From: Onstottus_B arcticum
GTDB taxonomy: Bacteria > Acidobacteriota > Blastocatellia > UBA7656
Assembly (NCBI GenBank): GCA_038040485.1
Contig: JBBPIE010000016.1
Location: forward strand, 62,001-126,000
Length of the DNA stretch: 64,000 nucleotides
Direction: 5' to 3'
The notes under the pieces are model-generated. The model saw only the letters and a program-made list of their open reading frames with translations. It did no database searches and had not been told where the DNA came from. How positions within the stretch are numbered: the first letter of the stretch is position 1; each line of letters opens with the position of its first letter. Positions 25,196 through 34,131 of this stretch are shown piece by piece. Position numbers and translations under genes: made by a program.

Positions 25196-25666
25196 GCGAG
25201 TTGGAACCAGGACAACCTAAAACAACCGTCGCTTCTTGTGGCGACTAAATATTTGTATGTCGCGTGGCAGAGTATCACAGAACACAGGCGGAAAACAGGC
25301 GTAGGTGGGTACACAATTGTCCTAATAGGTACACAATTATACTGATTGAGCCGCGACGGTCTGTGATTCCGGCTTTCAGCAGCGGGGCCTTGATCCAGTT
25401 TTCAATGCGGGCGCTGTTTTCAATTCGAGTGCTGGCTTTCATCGCTGGCCTTTGTTAAGATCGCGCGCGCGGATGGCCGGGGGCGACGGCGATCCGCAGA
25501 TTTCGCCATTCATTCGATACGTTGTTTCAACGCCCTTCCTTGCGGATTCAACACGAGTAGTAGACAGTCGAATAGTCGGTAGAACCGAGTTCAGGCTTCA
25601 GCTTGCTTGCGGCCTGCCAGCAGATTGAATCGTGAACTCAGACCCTACCGGGAAGGGTCAATATTC
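25196..25666. other. Intergenic region upstream of dnaB
   Basis: These 471 bp hold a short direct repeat (GGTACACAATT at about 25307 and 25329) and otherwise nothing that I can identify. No convincing gene or RNA is seen. The dnaB promoter is presumably in the right half. Confidence 0.5.
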
Positions 25667-27010
25667 ATGTCGCGAGCGGCAACGGGTGATCCTTTTTTCG
25701 AAAAAGGCCTCCCCTCAAACGTTGAGGCGGAGCGTTCAATTCTCGGCGCTATCCTGCTCGACAACACAGTCTGTAATCAGGCCATCGAGTTTCTCAAGCG
25801 CGACGATTTCTTTCTCGACTCCCACCGCAGAATCTTCGACAAGATGGTTGCTCTCTCCGAGCGACTGAGTTCCATCGACATGGTCACGCTCAGCGATGAG
25901 CTTCGCCGCGCCGCCGAGTTCGAGCAGATCGGCGGAGCGACTTACATCGCGTCGCTTATCGACGGCGTGCCGCGAACCGACAACATCGAGCACTACGCGC
26001 GGATCGTCAAAAAGAAGTCCATGCTCCGCAAGCTCATCACTGCTTCCAATCAAATCATCGCACGTGCGTTCGACGAAGAGGACGACGCCGACATCATCAT
26101 CGATCAAGCCGAGCAGGCCATCTTTCAAATAGCCGAGGACAAGGTCCGTCAGGGCTTTCAGTACATCGGCACCGTAGCCCAGAAGCGGCTGGAACAGATC
26201 GAGCAGATGGCCGACCGGCCGGAGATGATAACCGGAGTGCCGACGGGCTTTGTCGACTTCGACCATCTAACGTCGGGCCTCCAGAAGCAGGATTTGATCA
26301 TCATTGCGTCGAGACCGAGTATGGGAAAGACCGCCTTGGCTCTCAACATGGCGCAGTATGCGGCTCGCAACGGAAGCGTGGTGGGCATCTTCAGCCTCGA
26401 GATGTCAGCCGAGCAGCTTGCGTCGCGGCTGCTGTGCTCGGAAGCTCGAGTGGACGCCCACAGGCTTAGAACCGGTTTTCTGAATCGTGAAGAATGGGCT
26501 CGCTTGGGCGATGCGCTTCGGCGATTGTGCGAGACAAAGGTGTATATCGACGACACACCGGGCGCGGGCGTGCTCGAGATGCGAGCAAAGGCCCGCAGGT
26601 TGAAAGCGGAACACGGGCTGGACTTGCTTGTGGTCGATTATCTTCAGTTGATGTCTGGCCGAGGCCGGGTCGAGTCGCGACAGCAGGAAGTCTCGCAGAT
26701 TTCGCGTGACTTGAAGACGCTGGCCAAGGAGTTGGACATCCCGGTGCTCGCGCTGTCTCAGTTGTCGCGGGCGCCCGAACAACGCAGCGAGCACAAGCCG
26801 CAGCTCAGCGATCTGCGCGAGTCGGGCGCGATCGAACAGGACGCCGACGTGGTCTGCTTCATATTCCGCGAAGAGGTCTACAACGAAACCGACGAGAACC
26901 GCGGCCGCGCGGAGTTGCTGATCGCAAAGCAGCGTAATGGCCCGACCGGCAAGGTGGAACTGGCCTTCTTGAACTCCTTCACTCGGTTCGAATCGATGAT
27001 GCGCGAGTAG
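25667..27010 (+). CDS. dnaB: Replicative DNA helicase DnaB
   Basis: DnaB unwinds DNA at the fork. The N-terminal domain begins LPSNVEAERSILGAILLDN. The RecA-like domain has Walker A SRPSMGKTALALN, FSLEMSAEQLASRLLCSEA, Walker B LLVVDYLQLM and the LSQLSRAPEQR/LSDLRESGAIEQDADVV motifs. Length 447 is normal and there is no intein. The ATG at 25667 follows GAAGGGTC; an in-frame ATG at 25607 lacks homology support. The stop TAG is embedded in a hairpin repeat. Confidence 0.97.
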   Translation: MSRAATGDPFFEKGLPSNVEAERSILGAILLDNTVCNQAIEFLKRDDFFLDSHRRIFDKMVALSERLSSIDMVTLSDELRRAAEFEQIGGATYIASLIDGVPRTDNIEHYARIVKKKSMLRKLITASNQIIARAFDEEDDADIIIDQAEQAIFQIAEDKVRQGFQYIGTVAQKRLEQIEQMADRPEMITGVPTGFVDFDHLTSGLQKQDLIIIASRPSMGKTALALNMAQYAARNGSVVGIFSLEMSAEQLASRLLCSEARVDAHRLRTGFLNREEWARLGDALRRLCETKVYIDDTPGAGVLEMRAKARRLKAEHGLDLLVVDYLQLMSGRGRVESRQQEVSQISRDLKTLAKELDIPVLALSQLSRAPEQRSEHKPQLSDLRESGAIEQDADVVCFIFREEVYNETDENRGRAELLIAKQRNGPTGKVELAFLNSFTRFESMMRE

Positions 27011-27097
27011 CATAGACTTTAGTCTGTGGTGTCCGATCACTCAGGACTGCCGCCTACGGTTAACCCCCGTCGGGACACAGACTAAAGTCTATGCTAC
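27007..27097. repeat. Hairpin repeat GTAGCATAGACTTTAGTCTG (full copy)
   Basis: The left arm starts at the dnaB stop codon and the right arm is its exact reverse complement over about 22 bp, separated by about 45 bp. Each arm contains the palindrome AGACTTTAGTCT. A single arm recurs at 55845-55868, again supplying a stop codon. Confidence 0.9.
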
Positions 27098-27108
27098 GCT
27101 CTCTTGCC

Positions 27109-28254
27109 ATGTCAGAAGTTACCGCGAGCCGGCCCACCTGGGCCGAAATCAATCTCGACAATCTCGTTCACAACTTCCGCTTGATGAAGTCCGCGGTCGG
27201 TACCGAGGTCGCAATAATGGCGGCGGTCAAGGCGGACGCTTACGGCCACGGCGCGGTGAACTGCGCGGCTGCGCTTGAGCGTGCAGGCTGCGAGTGGTTC
27301 GGCGTGGCCTTGCCCGAAGAAGGCGTCGAGTTGCGAGACGCGGGCATCACGCGGCCGATCTTGTGTCTGAGCGGGTTCTGGGAGGGGCAGGAGGAGATGA
27401 TCATCGCGCGGAGCCTTACGCCCGCGCTGTATAGGCTGGACTTGCTAGAACGCCTGGATCGGGCAGCGGGCGCGGCGGGTGTGGTCAGCGATTATCACTT
27501 GAAGGTCGATACCGGGATGGGGAGATTGGGCGTACCGAGCGGCGACTTGCCTGGATTCCTCGATGAAGCGACGAAGTGCCGGAGCTTGAGGCTCGACGGA
27601 GTGATGACCCATCTCGCGTCGGCCGACGATCCCGCCAAATCGGAGTTCACCGCCGGGCAGATGAAGAACTTTGATCGTGCGGTCGAGCTCGTGCGCGGGA
27701 GAGGATTCGCTCCCTCGTGGATTCATGAAGCGAATAGCGCGGCGGCTCATGCAATCGCAGCGGCGCGCGGGAATCTGGTTAGACTCGGGGGCGTGCTTTA
27801 CGGCTTGTGGAGGGACGTGACGAACCGGGCGATTGATCCTCTCGCCTGGCGGCCGGTCATGTCGCTGCACACAAGAGTGCTTTATCTGAAAACGGTCGCG
27901 GCGGGATCGCCTCTGGGCTACGGCGGAGCGTTTGTGACCGAGCGCGAAAGCAGGATCGCCACGCTTCCAATCGGGTACGAAGACGGTTTGAGCCGCGCAC
28001 TGTCAAACCGCGGCCGGGTCCTCGTACGCGGCAAAGTCGCCCCGATCGTCGGCCGAGTGAGCATGGATCTGACGCTGACGGACGTCTCAAACATCCCGGG
28101 AGTGGAGGTTGGCGACGAGGTCGTGATAATCGGCTGCCAGGGCGAAGGCCAGGTGACCGCGGAAGAAATCGCCGCCCTTGCTGGAACAATCTCTTATGAA
28201 GTGACCTGCCGCATCAGCGATCGTGTTCCCAGACGAGTAGTGGTCAGTGGTTAG
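27109..28254 (+). CDS. alr: Alanine racemase
   Basis: Alr interconverts L- and D-alanine for peptidoglycan. The PLP lysine is in AAVKADAYGHGAV. The second catalytic residue, Tyr, is in SPLGYGGAF. The C-terminal motif RVSMDLTLTDV is typical. Length 381. The start at 27109 is chosen by homology (TWAEINLDNL); the ATG at 27091 lies inside the repeat arm. The last residues VVSG and the stop are encoded by heptad repeat units (GTGGTCA, GTGGTTA). Confidence 0.95.
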   Translation: MSEVTASRPTWAEINLDNLVHNFRLMKSAVGTEVAIMAAVKADAYGHGAVNCAAALERAGCEWFGVALPEEGVELRDAGITRPILCLSGFWEGQEEMIIARSLTPALYRLDLLERLDRAAGAAGVVSDYHLKVDTGMGRLGVPSGDLPGFLDEATKCRSLRLDGVMTHLASADDPAKSEFTAGQMKNFDRAVELVRGRGFAPSWIHEANSAAAHAIAAARGNLVRLGGVLYGLWRDVTNRAIDPLAWRPVMSLHTRVLYLKTVAAGSPLGYGGAFVTERESRIATLPIGYEDGLSRALSNRGRVLVRGKVAPIVGRVSMDLTLTDVSNIPGVEVGDEVVIIGCQGEGQVTAEEIAALAGTISYEVTCRISDRVPRRVVVSG

Positions 28255-28480
28255 TGGTCAGAGGTCAGAGGTCAGAAGTCAGAGGTCAGAGGTCAGAGGT
28301 CAGAGGTCAGAGGTCAGAGGTCATGGTCGGTTGTTAGTGGTTAGTCCTCGAGAACTTGGTCCTCACACTGATAGCCGGGGCTCCTACCCCTGATGACTGG
28401 TCACTGACTTGGCACACTGACCGCTGACCTCTGACTTCTGACTTCTGACCACTGCCGACTGACCACTGACCACTGACCAC
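28240..28480. repeat. Heptad inverted repeat, GTGGTCA/GAGGTCA type
   Basis: About twelve tandem heptamers (GTGGTCA, GTGGTTA, then GAGGTCA) run from inside the alr 3' end. After about 70 bp a reverse-complement arm follows (TGACCTC, TGACTTC, TGACCAC). It is the longest heptad array in the window. The alr stop TAG lies in the second unit. Confidence 0.92.
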
Positions 28481-28614
28481 TACTCCCTACTGCCTTTTCC
28501 TTGCCCTTGCCGGCTTTTGAGCTATAATCTTGCGCATTGTAGGCAGCTTAAGACTCAGGTCCTTAGAATTACTTAGAAGTGCGATCACTAGTCGGACGAG
28601 TCGCGGAGTTCACT

Positions 28615-29829
28615 ATGCAGCAGCGGTCGCACATAAGTGCAAAAGACGTTTTTGAGAAGGCCGTTGGATTTACAAAGGCTGACGAATTCCGCCGGGCCGG
28701 TCTCTACCCTTACTTTACCGAATTCTCGAGCGGCGCGGATTCAGGTGAAGCCGAAGTGATGATGGGCGAGCGCCGCATTCTGATGTTCGGCTCAAACAAC
28801 TACCTCGGCCTGACCACCAATCCGGAAGTAAAAGCAGCGGCCAAACTAGCCATCGACCTTTACGGGACCGGGTGCTCGGGCTCGCGTATGCTAAACGGGA
28901 CGATGGACCTGCACGTCCGGCTCGAAGACGCGCTCGCAAGATTCATGAAGCGCGAAGCCGTGCTGGTGTTCGGCACCGGTTTTCAGACAAACCTCGGCGC
29001 GCTTTCAACAATTGCACAGAAGGGCGATGTTATCGTTGCCGACCGCAACATACACGCTTCGATACTCGACGGCTGTCTGGCGTCATTTGCGAGAACCACC
29101 CGGTTTCGGCACAACGACATGGACGACCTCGCGAAGGTGCTTGCGAGCTTGCAGCCCGACGAGGGCCGGCTGATCGTCGTTGACGGCGTGTTCTCGATGG
29201 AAGGCGACACCGCCAACCTGCCTGAAATAGTCCGGTTGGCACGAGCCTACGGCGCGCGGATCTACGTGGACGAAGCGCACGCGATAGGAGTGCTGGGGAG
29301 CGAGGGCCGGGGAACAGCCGAGCACTACGGCGTCGAGGCCGACGTCGATGTCGTGATGGGGACGTTTTCGAAGTCGTTCGCGTCCATTGGCGGCTTCGTC
29401 GCTTCGCGCCGCGACGTCATTGAGTTTATCAAGCATCATAGCCGCGCGTTTGTTTACTCGGCTTCGCTGGCGCCGGCCAACGCGGCGGCCGTCCTGAAAG
29501 CCATCGAGATAATCGAGCGCGAACCCGAACGCCGCCAACGGCTGCGGGATGTAAGCGCAATGGTGAGGCGCGAGCTGGCAGGGCTCGGCTTTAAGTTGCT
29601 TGACGGAATAACACCGGTAATACCAGTCGTCGTGAATGATGAGGTTCTGGTATGCAAGTTTTTCTGGGAGCTTATGAGCGAAGGCATTTACACCAACGCG
29701 GTGCTTGCGCCGGCCGTGTCGCACAGTCTGGTGCGGATAAGCTGCATGGCGACGCACTCGGACGAACAGGTCGAACGGCTGCTCGAATCGATGCATCGAG
29801 TCGGGAAGAAGCTGGAGATAATCCAGTGA
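28615..29829 (+). CDS. Alpha-oxoamine synthase family PLP enzyme (serine palmitoyltransferase/KBL-like)
   Basis: This 404-residue fold-type I PLP enzyme joins an amino acid to an acyl thioester. Motifs: MFGSNNYLGLTTNPEVKAAA, GTGCSGSRMLNGTMDLHVRL, ADRNIHASILDG, VDEAHAIGVLG and the PLP lysine in GTFSKSFASIGGF. The N-terminus GLYPYFTEFSSGADSGEAEV resembles bacterial serine palmitoyltransferases more than BioF. A ketosynthase and an acyl carrier protein follow on the same strand, which favours an acyl-ACP substrate and a lipid product. The start at 28615 is chosen over 28579 by family length. Substrate is inference. Confidence 0.88.
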   Translation: MQQRSHISAKDVFEKAVGFTKADEFRRAGLYPYFTEFSSGADSGEAEVMMGERRILMFGSNNYLGLTTNPEVKAAAKLAIDLYGTGCSGSRMLNGTMDLHVRLEDALARFMKREAVLVFGTGFQTNLGALSTIAQKGDVIVADRNIHASILDGCLASFARTTRFRHNDMDDLAKVLASLQPDEGRLIVVDGVFSMEGDTANLPEIVRLARAYGARIYVDEAHAIGVLGSEGRGTAEHYGVEADVDVVMGTFSKSFASIGGFVASRRDVIEFIKHHSRAFVYSASLAPANAAAVLKAIEIIEREPERRQRLRDVSAMVRRELAGLGFKLLDGITPVIPVVVNDEVLVCKFFWELMSEGIYTNAVLAPAVSHSLVRISCMATHSDEQVERLLESMHRVGKKLEIIQ

Positions 29830-29941
29830 CGCGTGATTCGTGATGCGTGACCCGTGATGCGTGAGCCGTGAGCTGGCAAGTTTCCGGTCACGAATCACGG
29901 ATCACGGATCACGAATCACGCATCACGCATCACGGATCACT
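29827..29941. repeat. Heptad inverted repeat, GTGATGC type (copy 4)
   Basis: The stop TGA of the oxoamine synthase begins the units GTGACGC-GTGATTC-GTGATGC; the right arm of TCACGAA/TCACGGA units ends 5 bp before the ketosynthase ATG, so that gene has no visible Shine-Dalgarno sequence. Confidence 0.9.
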
Positions 29942-29945
29942 TCTT

Positions 29946-31190
29946 ATGAGACGAGTCGTAGTCACAGGAATCGGAATCATCGCGCCGACCGGAGTGGGCC
30001 GCGAGGCGGTCTGGGCTGCGCTTGCGGAAGGGCGAAGCGGGATATCGCGCATCGAAGACTTTGACACCTCGAACCTCAAAACTAACATCGCCGGCGTGTG
30101 CCGGGACTTTAAGCCAGAAGAGCTCTTTGACGAGCGCGAGCTGTCGAGGCTTGACCGCGTGTCGCAGCTTGCGATCGCGGCAACCGGGATGGCTACTCGC
30201 GAATCGGGGCTGACCAACGGTCAGCTCGAAAGCTACGACGCGGGCGTCTTCCTTGGAACCGGGTTCGGCGGACAGAGATCGATTGAGGAGTTCTGCGGCG
30301 CATTCTTTTCGAACGGCCGCGGAAGACGTTCCGCCATCGCGATTCCCAAATCCATGTACAACGCGTCGTCGTCCAACATCGCGATTCGGTTCAAGACTCG
30401 CGGGCCGAACATTACCGTCAGCACCGCTTGTTCGTCGGGTGCCAACGCGATCGGGCAGGCCTTTCATGTGATTCGATACGGCAACGCCGAACGAATGATA
30501 GCCGGAGGCGCGGACGCCCCGGTTACGCCGGTCGTCATGGAGGCGTGGAAAGAGATGCGAGTGCTGTCGACAAAAAACGAGCCGCCCGAGCGCGCTTGCA
30601 AACCGTTTAGCGCCAACCGCGACGGATTCGTGCTGGCCGAAGGCGCCGGGATCGTGGTGCTTGAAACGCTCGACGCGGCGCGTGAACGCGGGGCTCACAT
30701 TTACGCCGAGATTCTTGGCTACGGCTCGACTGCCGACGCGGCGCACATAACATTTCCGGATCCCGACGGCGAAGCCCACGCGATGAGCCGCGCGCTGAAA
30801 GACGCCGGGGTCGCGCCCGAGGAAGTGGACTACATCAACGCGCACGGGACGGCTACAAAGCTTAACGACGCCTCGGAGACTGAAGCGATCAAGCGAGTCT
30901 TTGGCAGCAGGGCTTATGAGATTCCGGTCAACTCGATCAAGTCGATGCTTGGGCACTCGATGGGCGCGGCCGGCGCGCTCGAGTTCATCGCCACGCTGCT
31001 AGCTATCGAGAATCAGTTGATACCGCCGACCATAAACTACGAAGAGAGCGACCCTCAGTGCGACCTGGACTATGTGACCGAAGGCGCGCGGAAGGTTGGG
31101 TCGAAGACGCCGCTCAGGATGGCGATCTCGAACTCGTTCGGCTTTGGCGGCAACAACGCGGTGCTTGTTGTGCGCGAGTTGGTCGAGTAG
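29946..31190 (+). CDS. Beta-ketoacyl-ACP synthase (FabF-like)
   Basis: The 414-residue thiolase-fold enzyme has the Cys-His-His triad: TACSSGANAIG, NAHGTATKLNDASE and GHSMGAAGALE. The N-terminus RRVVVTGIGIIAPTGVG and the C-terminal ISNSFGFGGNNAVLV are typical of KAS II. It performs Claisen condensation of malonyl-ACP with acyl-ACP. Clustering with an oxoamine synthase and ACP suggests a dedicated lipid pathway, not the main fatty-acid operon, as fabD/fabH/fabG are absent. Confidence 0.93.
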   Translation: MRRVVVTGIGIIAPTGVGREAVWAALAEGRSGISRIEDFDTSNLKTNIAGVCRDFKPEELFDERELSRLDRVSQLAIAATGMATRESGLTNGQLESYDAGVFLGTGFGGQRSIEEFCGAFFSNGRGRRSAIAIPKSMYNASSSNIAIRFKTRGPNITVSTACSSGANAIGQAFHVIRYGNAERMIAGGADAPVTPVVMEAWKEMRVLSTKNEPPERACKPFSANRDGFVLAEGAGIVVLETLDAARERGAHIYAEILGYGSTADAAHITFPDPDGEAHAMSRALKDAGVAPEEVDYINAHGTATKLNDASETEAIKRVFGSRAYEIPVNSIKSMLGHSMGAAGALEFIATLLAIENQLIPPTINYEESDPQCDLDYVTEGARKVGSKTPLRMAISNSFGFGGNNAVLVVRELVE

Positions 31191-31243
31191 TATTCAACCT
31201 CCAAAGCTCAGGGATTGGCCCACGATCAACTGAGGAAGACTAG

Positions 31244-31501
31244 ATGACTCGAGAAGCCAAAGAATCCATTGAGGATGTGGTCAAGAGCATCGTGGTAGCC
31301 GAGCTGCGCGTTGACCGCAATAAGCTCGGGGCCGACACTCACCTGATGAAGGACCTCGGCGCCGACTCGCTTGACGCGCTGAACATCGCTTTGAGGCTTG
31401 AAGAGCAGTTCAAGATAAAGATCCCTGACGACGCGATCCCCAAGTTCTTAACGATCGGGGATATAGTCAAAGGCGTGAACGAACACCTCTCCTTACGGTA
31501 G
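31244..31501 (+). CDS. Acyl carrier protein
   Basis: This 85-residue acidic four-helix protein carries the phosphopantetheine serine in GADSLDALN. Flanking helices are IEDVVKSIVVAELRVDRN and IALRLEEQFKIKIPDDAI. It has GAGGAAG before the ATG and follows the ketosynthase by 53 bp. It probably carries the acyl chain used by the two preceding enzymes. Confidence 0.93.
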   Translation: MTREAKESIEDVVKSIVVAELRVDRNKLGADTHLMKDLGADSLDALNIALRLEEQFKIKIPDDAIPKFLTIGDIVKGVNEHLSLR

Positions 31502-31600
31502 CTACTCCTGAAATCCCTCTGGACAGCCTGCGCGTTGTGGGAATTAGCGATGATTCGCGTTATTAGCGGATAGTTCTGGATTGGCTATGATTCAGCAGGA

Positions 31601-32041
31601 TCAGTAGGTCGGAAACGCGTAAGACTTGTACATTTCCGCCGTCTCCCTCTCCTCTTCCACCTTCATCGTGATGCAGTCGCGCATCGACACCATCCCGAGA
31701 AAGTTTCCCGTCTCGTCTTCGACCACCAGATGATACACGCCCTTCTCGTGCATGATCCGCATAGCCGCGCCGCACTCCGCATCGGGCGAGACCGTGATCG
31801 GGTTCTGGCTTGCGATCGACTGGACCATCACTTCGGCCGGGCGGTAGTTTTCGGCGACGACCTTGTCCGAAATGTCGCTTTGCGAGACCACGCCCACGAT
31901 CTTGCCGGAAAGGTTGCGCACGCCAGCCGCCCGTATGCCTCGATCCTTCAGGTAGCGCGCAGCCTCGGCTACGGTTGTCTGGCTCGAAATACAGTAAACG
32001 TCCTTTCGGTCCTTGATGATGTCCTGAACTGTTTTTGGCAT
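31601..32041 (-). CDS. Tandem CBS-domain protein
   Basis: The 146 residues form two CBS motifs (TVAEAARYLKDRGIRAAGVR with VGVVSQSDISDKV; GAAMRIMHEKGVYHLVVEDE with LGMVSMRDCITM). CBS pairs bind adenine nucleotides and regulate partners; stand-alone ones may act in stress or energy sensing. GAGGT precedes the ATG. No partner domain is fused. Convergent with acp. Confidence 0.9.
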   Translation of the reverse strand: MPKTVQDIIKDRKDVYCISSQTTVAEAARYLKDRGIRAAGVRNLSGKIVGVVSQSDISDKVVAENYRPAEVMVQSIASQNPITVSPDAECGAAMRIMHEKGVYHLVVEDETGNFLGMVSMRDCITMKVEEERETAEMYKSYAFPTY

Positions 32042-32071
32042 GGCACACCTCGCTTTAGAACAAAGGAATAC

Positions 32072-32809
32072 TCATTTCGTCGCTGTCTGCCCCGCGCGCA
32101 TTTCGGCTACGAGGTTCGAAGCTTTAAGCAAGCTATCAAACGTTCCTGCATCAGTCCACCAGCCTTCGATGACGTCCCAGCTCAAGTCGCCGGCTTCGAT
32201 GTAAGCGTTGTTCACGTCGGTGATCTCGAGTTCGCCGCGCCCGCTGGGCTTGAGCGTCTTGATGATGTCGAACACGCGGTTGTCGTACATATAAACGCCG
32301 ATCACAGCGTAGGATGACTTCGGGTTCGACGGTTTCTCTTCGATGCGGGTGATCCGGCCGTCTTCGATGACCGGCACGCCAAAGCGTTCGGGATCGGTGA
32401 CTTCGCTTAGAAGTATCTTCGCGCCCGAACCCTGATGACGAAACTTACGGGCAAACGACGCGATGCTCGTCTCGAGGATGTTGTCGCCCAGAACGACACA
32501 GATCGGACTCTTCTCAGCAAAGTCTTCGGCCAGCCCGAGCGCCGCCGCGATCCCGCCTTCGCCCTCTTGATAGGCGTAGTGAATGCGGCTCAACCCGAAC
32601 TCCGCGCCGTTTCGCAGAAGCTTCAGAAAATCACCCGCGCTGTTTCCGCCGGTCACGATTAGGATGTCCTTGATTCCCGCTTCAACCAGCGTCCGAATCG
32701 GGTAATAGATCATCGGCTGATCGAAGACCGGCAAAAGATGCTTGTTCGTGATTCGAGTCAGCGGCGAGAGCCGCGAGCCGAGTCCCCCGGCTAGAACGAT
32801 CCCTTTCAT
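32072..32809 (-). CDS. Sugar-phosphate nucleotidyltransferase (RmlA-like)
   Basis: The 245-residue enzyme has the nucleotide-binding signature KGIVLAGGLGSRLSPLTRIT and NKHLLPVFDQPMIYYP. CVVLGDNILE carries the metal-binding Asp, and ITDVNNAYIEAGDL and WTDAGTFDSLL are also present. It resembles glucose-1-phosphate thymidylyltransferase but is about 45 residues shorter than classical RmlA, lacking the C-terminal allosteric part. GAGAGGA lies before the ATG at 32809. No other dTDP-rhamnose genes are adjacent. Confidence 0.9.
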   Translation of the reverse strand: MKGIVLAGGLGSRLSPLTRITNKHLLPVFDQPMIYYPIRTLVEAGIKDILIVTGGNSAGDFLKLLRNGAEFGLSRIHYAYQEGEGGIAAALGLAEDFAEKSPICVVLGDNILETSIASFARKFRHQGSGAKILLSEVTDPERFGVPVIEDGRITRIEEKPSNPKSSYAVIGVYMYDNRVFDIIKTLKPSGRGELEITDVNNAYIEAGDLSWDVIEGWWTDAGTFDSLLKASNLVAEMRAGQTATK

Positions 32810-32975
32810 TCGTTGTCCTCTCGATCCAGTTTCGAACTCGCCGCAATGATATTCGAGCGGTGGATGAACGGCAATCAAATCCCGAGCGAAGCTGCTTGCC
32901 TCACTCAACGGCTGTGATAAACTCACCCTCCGCGCGCCCAACAGCAAGCCGCTACCGCCAACGCCTGGAGGGATA

Positions 32976-34010
32976 ATGAACCGGACCGCAGCACTTTTCT
33001 TCTGCCTGTTTGCACTGCTTGCGCTCGATGCCCGCGCCCGGCAGAGTGACGCGAATCAACCGGTGCACAAGCTTGCTCCGACACCAAAGACGGTCGCCTG
33101 GGGGTACTACGACGCGAGCACACCTCCGGTGCTGCGGATCAAGTCCGGCGACATGGTCGAGATCCAGTCGCTAATAGTTACGAGCCCCGCAAGACTTGAA
33201 TCTGCCGGCGTACCGGCTGATCAAATCGAACAGGCGCTTCGCGACATTCACAAGGAAGTCACAAACAAAGGACCCGGCGGGCACATCCTGACCGGACCGA
33301 TCTATGTCGAAACGGCGGAGCCCGGCGACGTGCTTGAAGTGCGAATCAAGTGGGTCAAGCTTGCGATACCTTACGCGTATAACGCGTTCAGTCCGGGGCG
33401 CGGCTTTCTCCCCGAAGACTTTCCGTACGCGCGAATAAAGATCATCCCGCTTGATGAGAAGCGAATGGTCGCGCGTTTCGCTGAAGGCGTTGAGATACCA
33501 CTGCGTCCGTTCTTCGGGAGCATGGGAGTTGCGCCTCCAGAACCGTCGGGGCGCATATCCAGCGGGCCTCCGTGGGTTCACGCGGGCAACCTCGACAACA
33601 AGGAACTGGTCGCGGGAACGACTCTGTTCATACCGATTCACGTTCGCGGCGCGTTGTTCCTGGCTGGCGATGGTCATGCGGGTCAGGGCAATGGCGAAGT
33701 CGATATCACCGCGCTTGAGACTTCCTTGATCGGCACGTTTCAGTTGATCGTTCGCAAAGACATGAAACTCCGGTGGCCGCGCGCGGAGACCGCTACTCAT
33801 TTCATCACGATGGGAATTCATGAGGACCTGACTGAAGCAACAAAAATGGCTTTGCGTGAGATGATAGATTTCCTGGTGAACGAGAAGCACCTCAGTCGCG
33901 ACGACGCGTATATGCTCTCGAGCGTTGCGGCGGATTTGGAGATCACTCAGCTAGTGGACGGGAACAAGGGCGTTCACGCGATGATCCCAAAAGCGATATT
34001 TAAGAAGTGA
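32976..34010 (+). CDS. Exported acetamidase/formamidase-family protein
   Basis: The 344-residue product has a signal peptide ending near ARARQ, then the FmdA/AmdA fold: GYYDASTPPVLRIKSGDMVE, GPGGHILTGPIYVETAEPGD, RPFFGSMGVAPP, and GDGHAGQGNGEVDITALET. Members hydrolyse short amides; an exported form is less usual and its substrate is unknown. CTGGAGGG precedes the ATG. The stop TGA opens a heptad repeat element. Confidence 0.88.
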   Translation: MNRTAALFFCLFALLALDARARQSDANQPVHKLAPTPKTVAWGYYDASTPPVLRIKSGDMVEIQSLIVTSPARLESAGVPADQIEQALRDIHKEVTNKGPGGHILTGPIYVETAEPGDVLEVRIKWVKLAIPYAYNAFSPGRGFLPEDFPYARIKIIPLDEKRMVARFAEGVEIPLRPFFGSMGVAPPEPSGRISSGPPWVHAGNLDNKELVAGTTLFIPIHVRGALFLAGDGHAGQGNGEVDITALETSLIGTFQLIVRKDMKLRWPRAETATHFITMGIHEDLTEATKMALREMIDFLVNEKHLSRDDAYMLSSVAADLEITQLVDGNKGVHAMIPKAIFKK

Positions 34011-34118
34011 TCCGTGATGCGTGATGCGTGATTAAGCCAAGATAGTTCTCACGAATCACGCATCACGAATCACGAATCACGAATCACGCATCACGCATCA
34101 CGCATCACGAATCAGGAA
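34008..34118. repeat. Heptad inverted repeat, GTGATGC type (copy 5)
   Basis: The acetamidase stop TGA is part of GTGATCC-GTGATGC-GTGATGC-GTGATTA. The right arm has about ten TCACGAA/TCACGCA units. It ends just before the SDR ribosome-binding site. Confidence 0.9.
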
Positions 34119-34131
34119 TCAAGGAGGAAAC

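Noticed and set aside
27007..27097. Intrinsic terminator after dnaB
   Set aside because: The hairpin is strong but has no following T-tract and recurs elsewhere as a single arm, so it is described as a repeat, not a terminator.
28240..28480. Possible CRISPR array
   Set aside because: Repeats are contiguous heptamers without spacers and no cas genes are present in the window.
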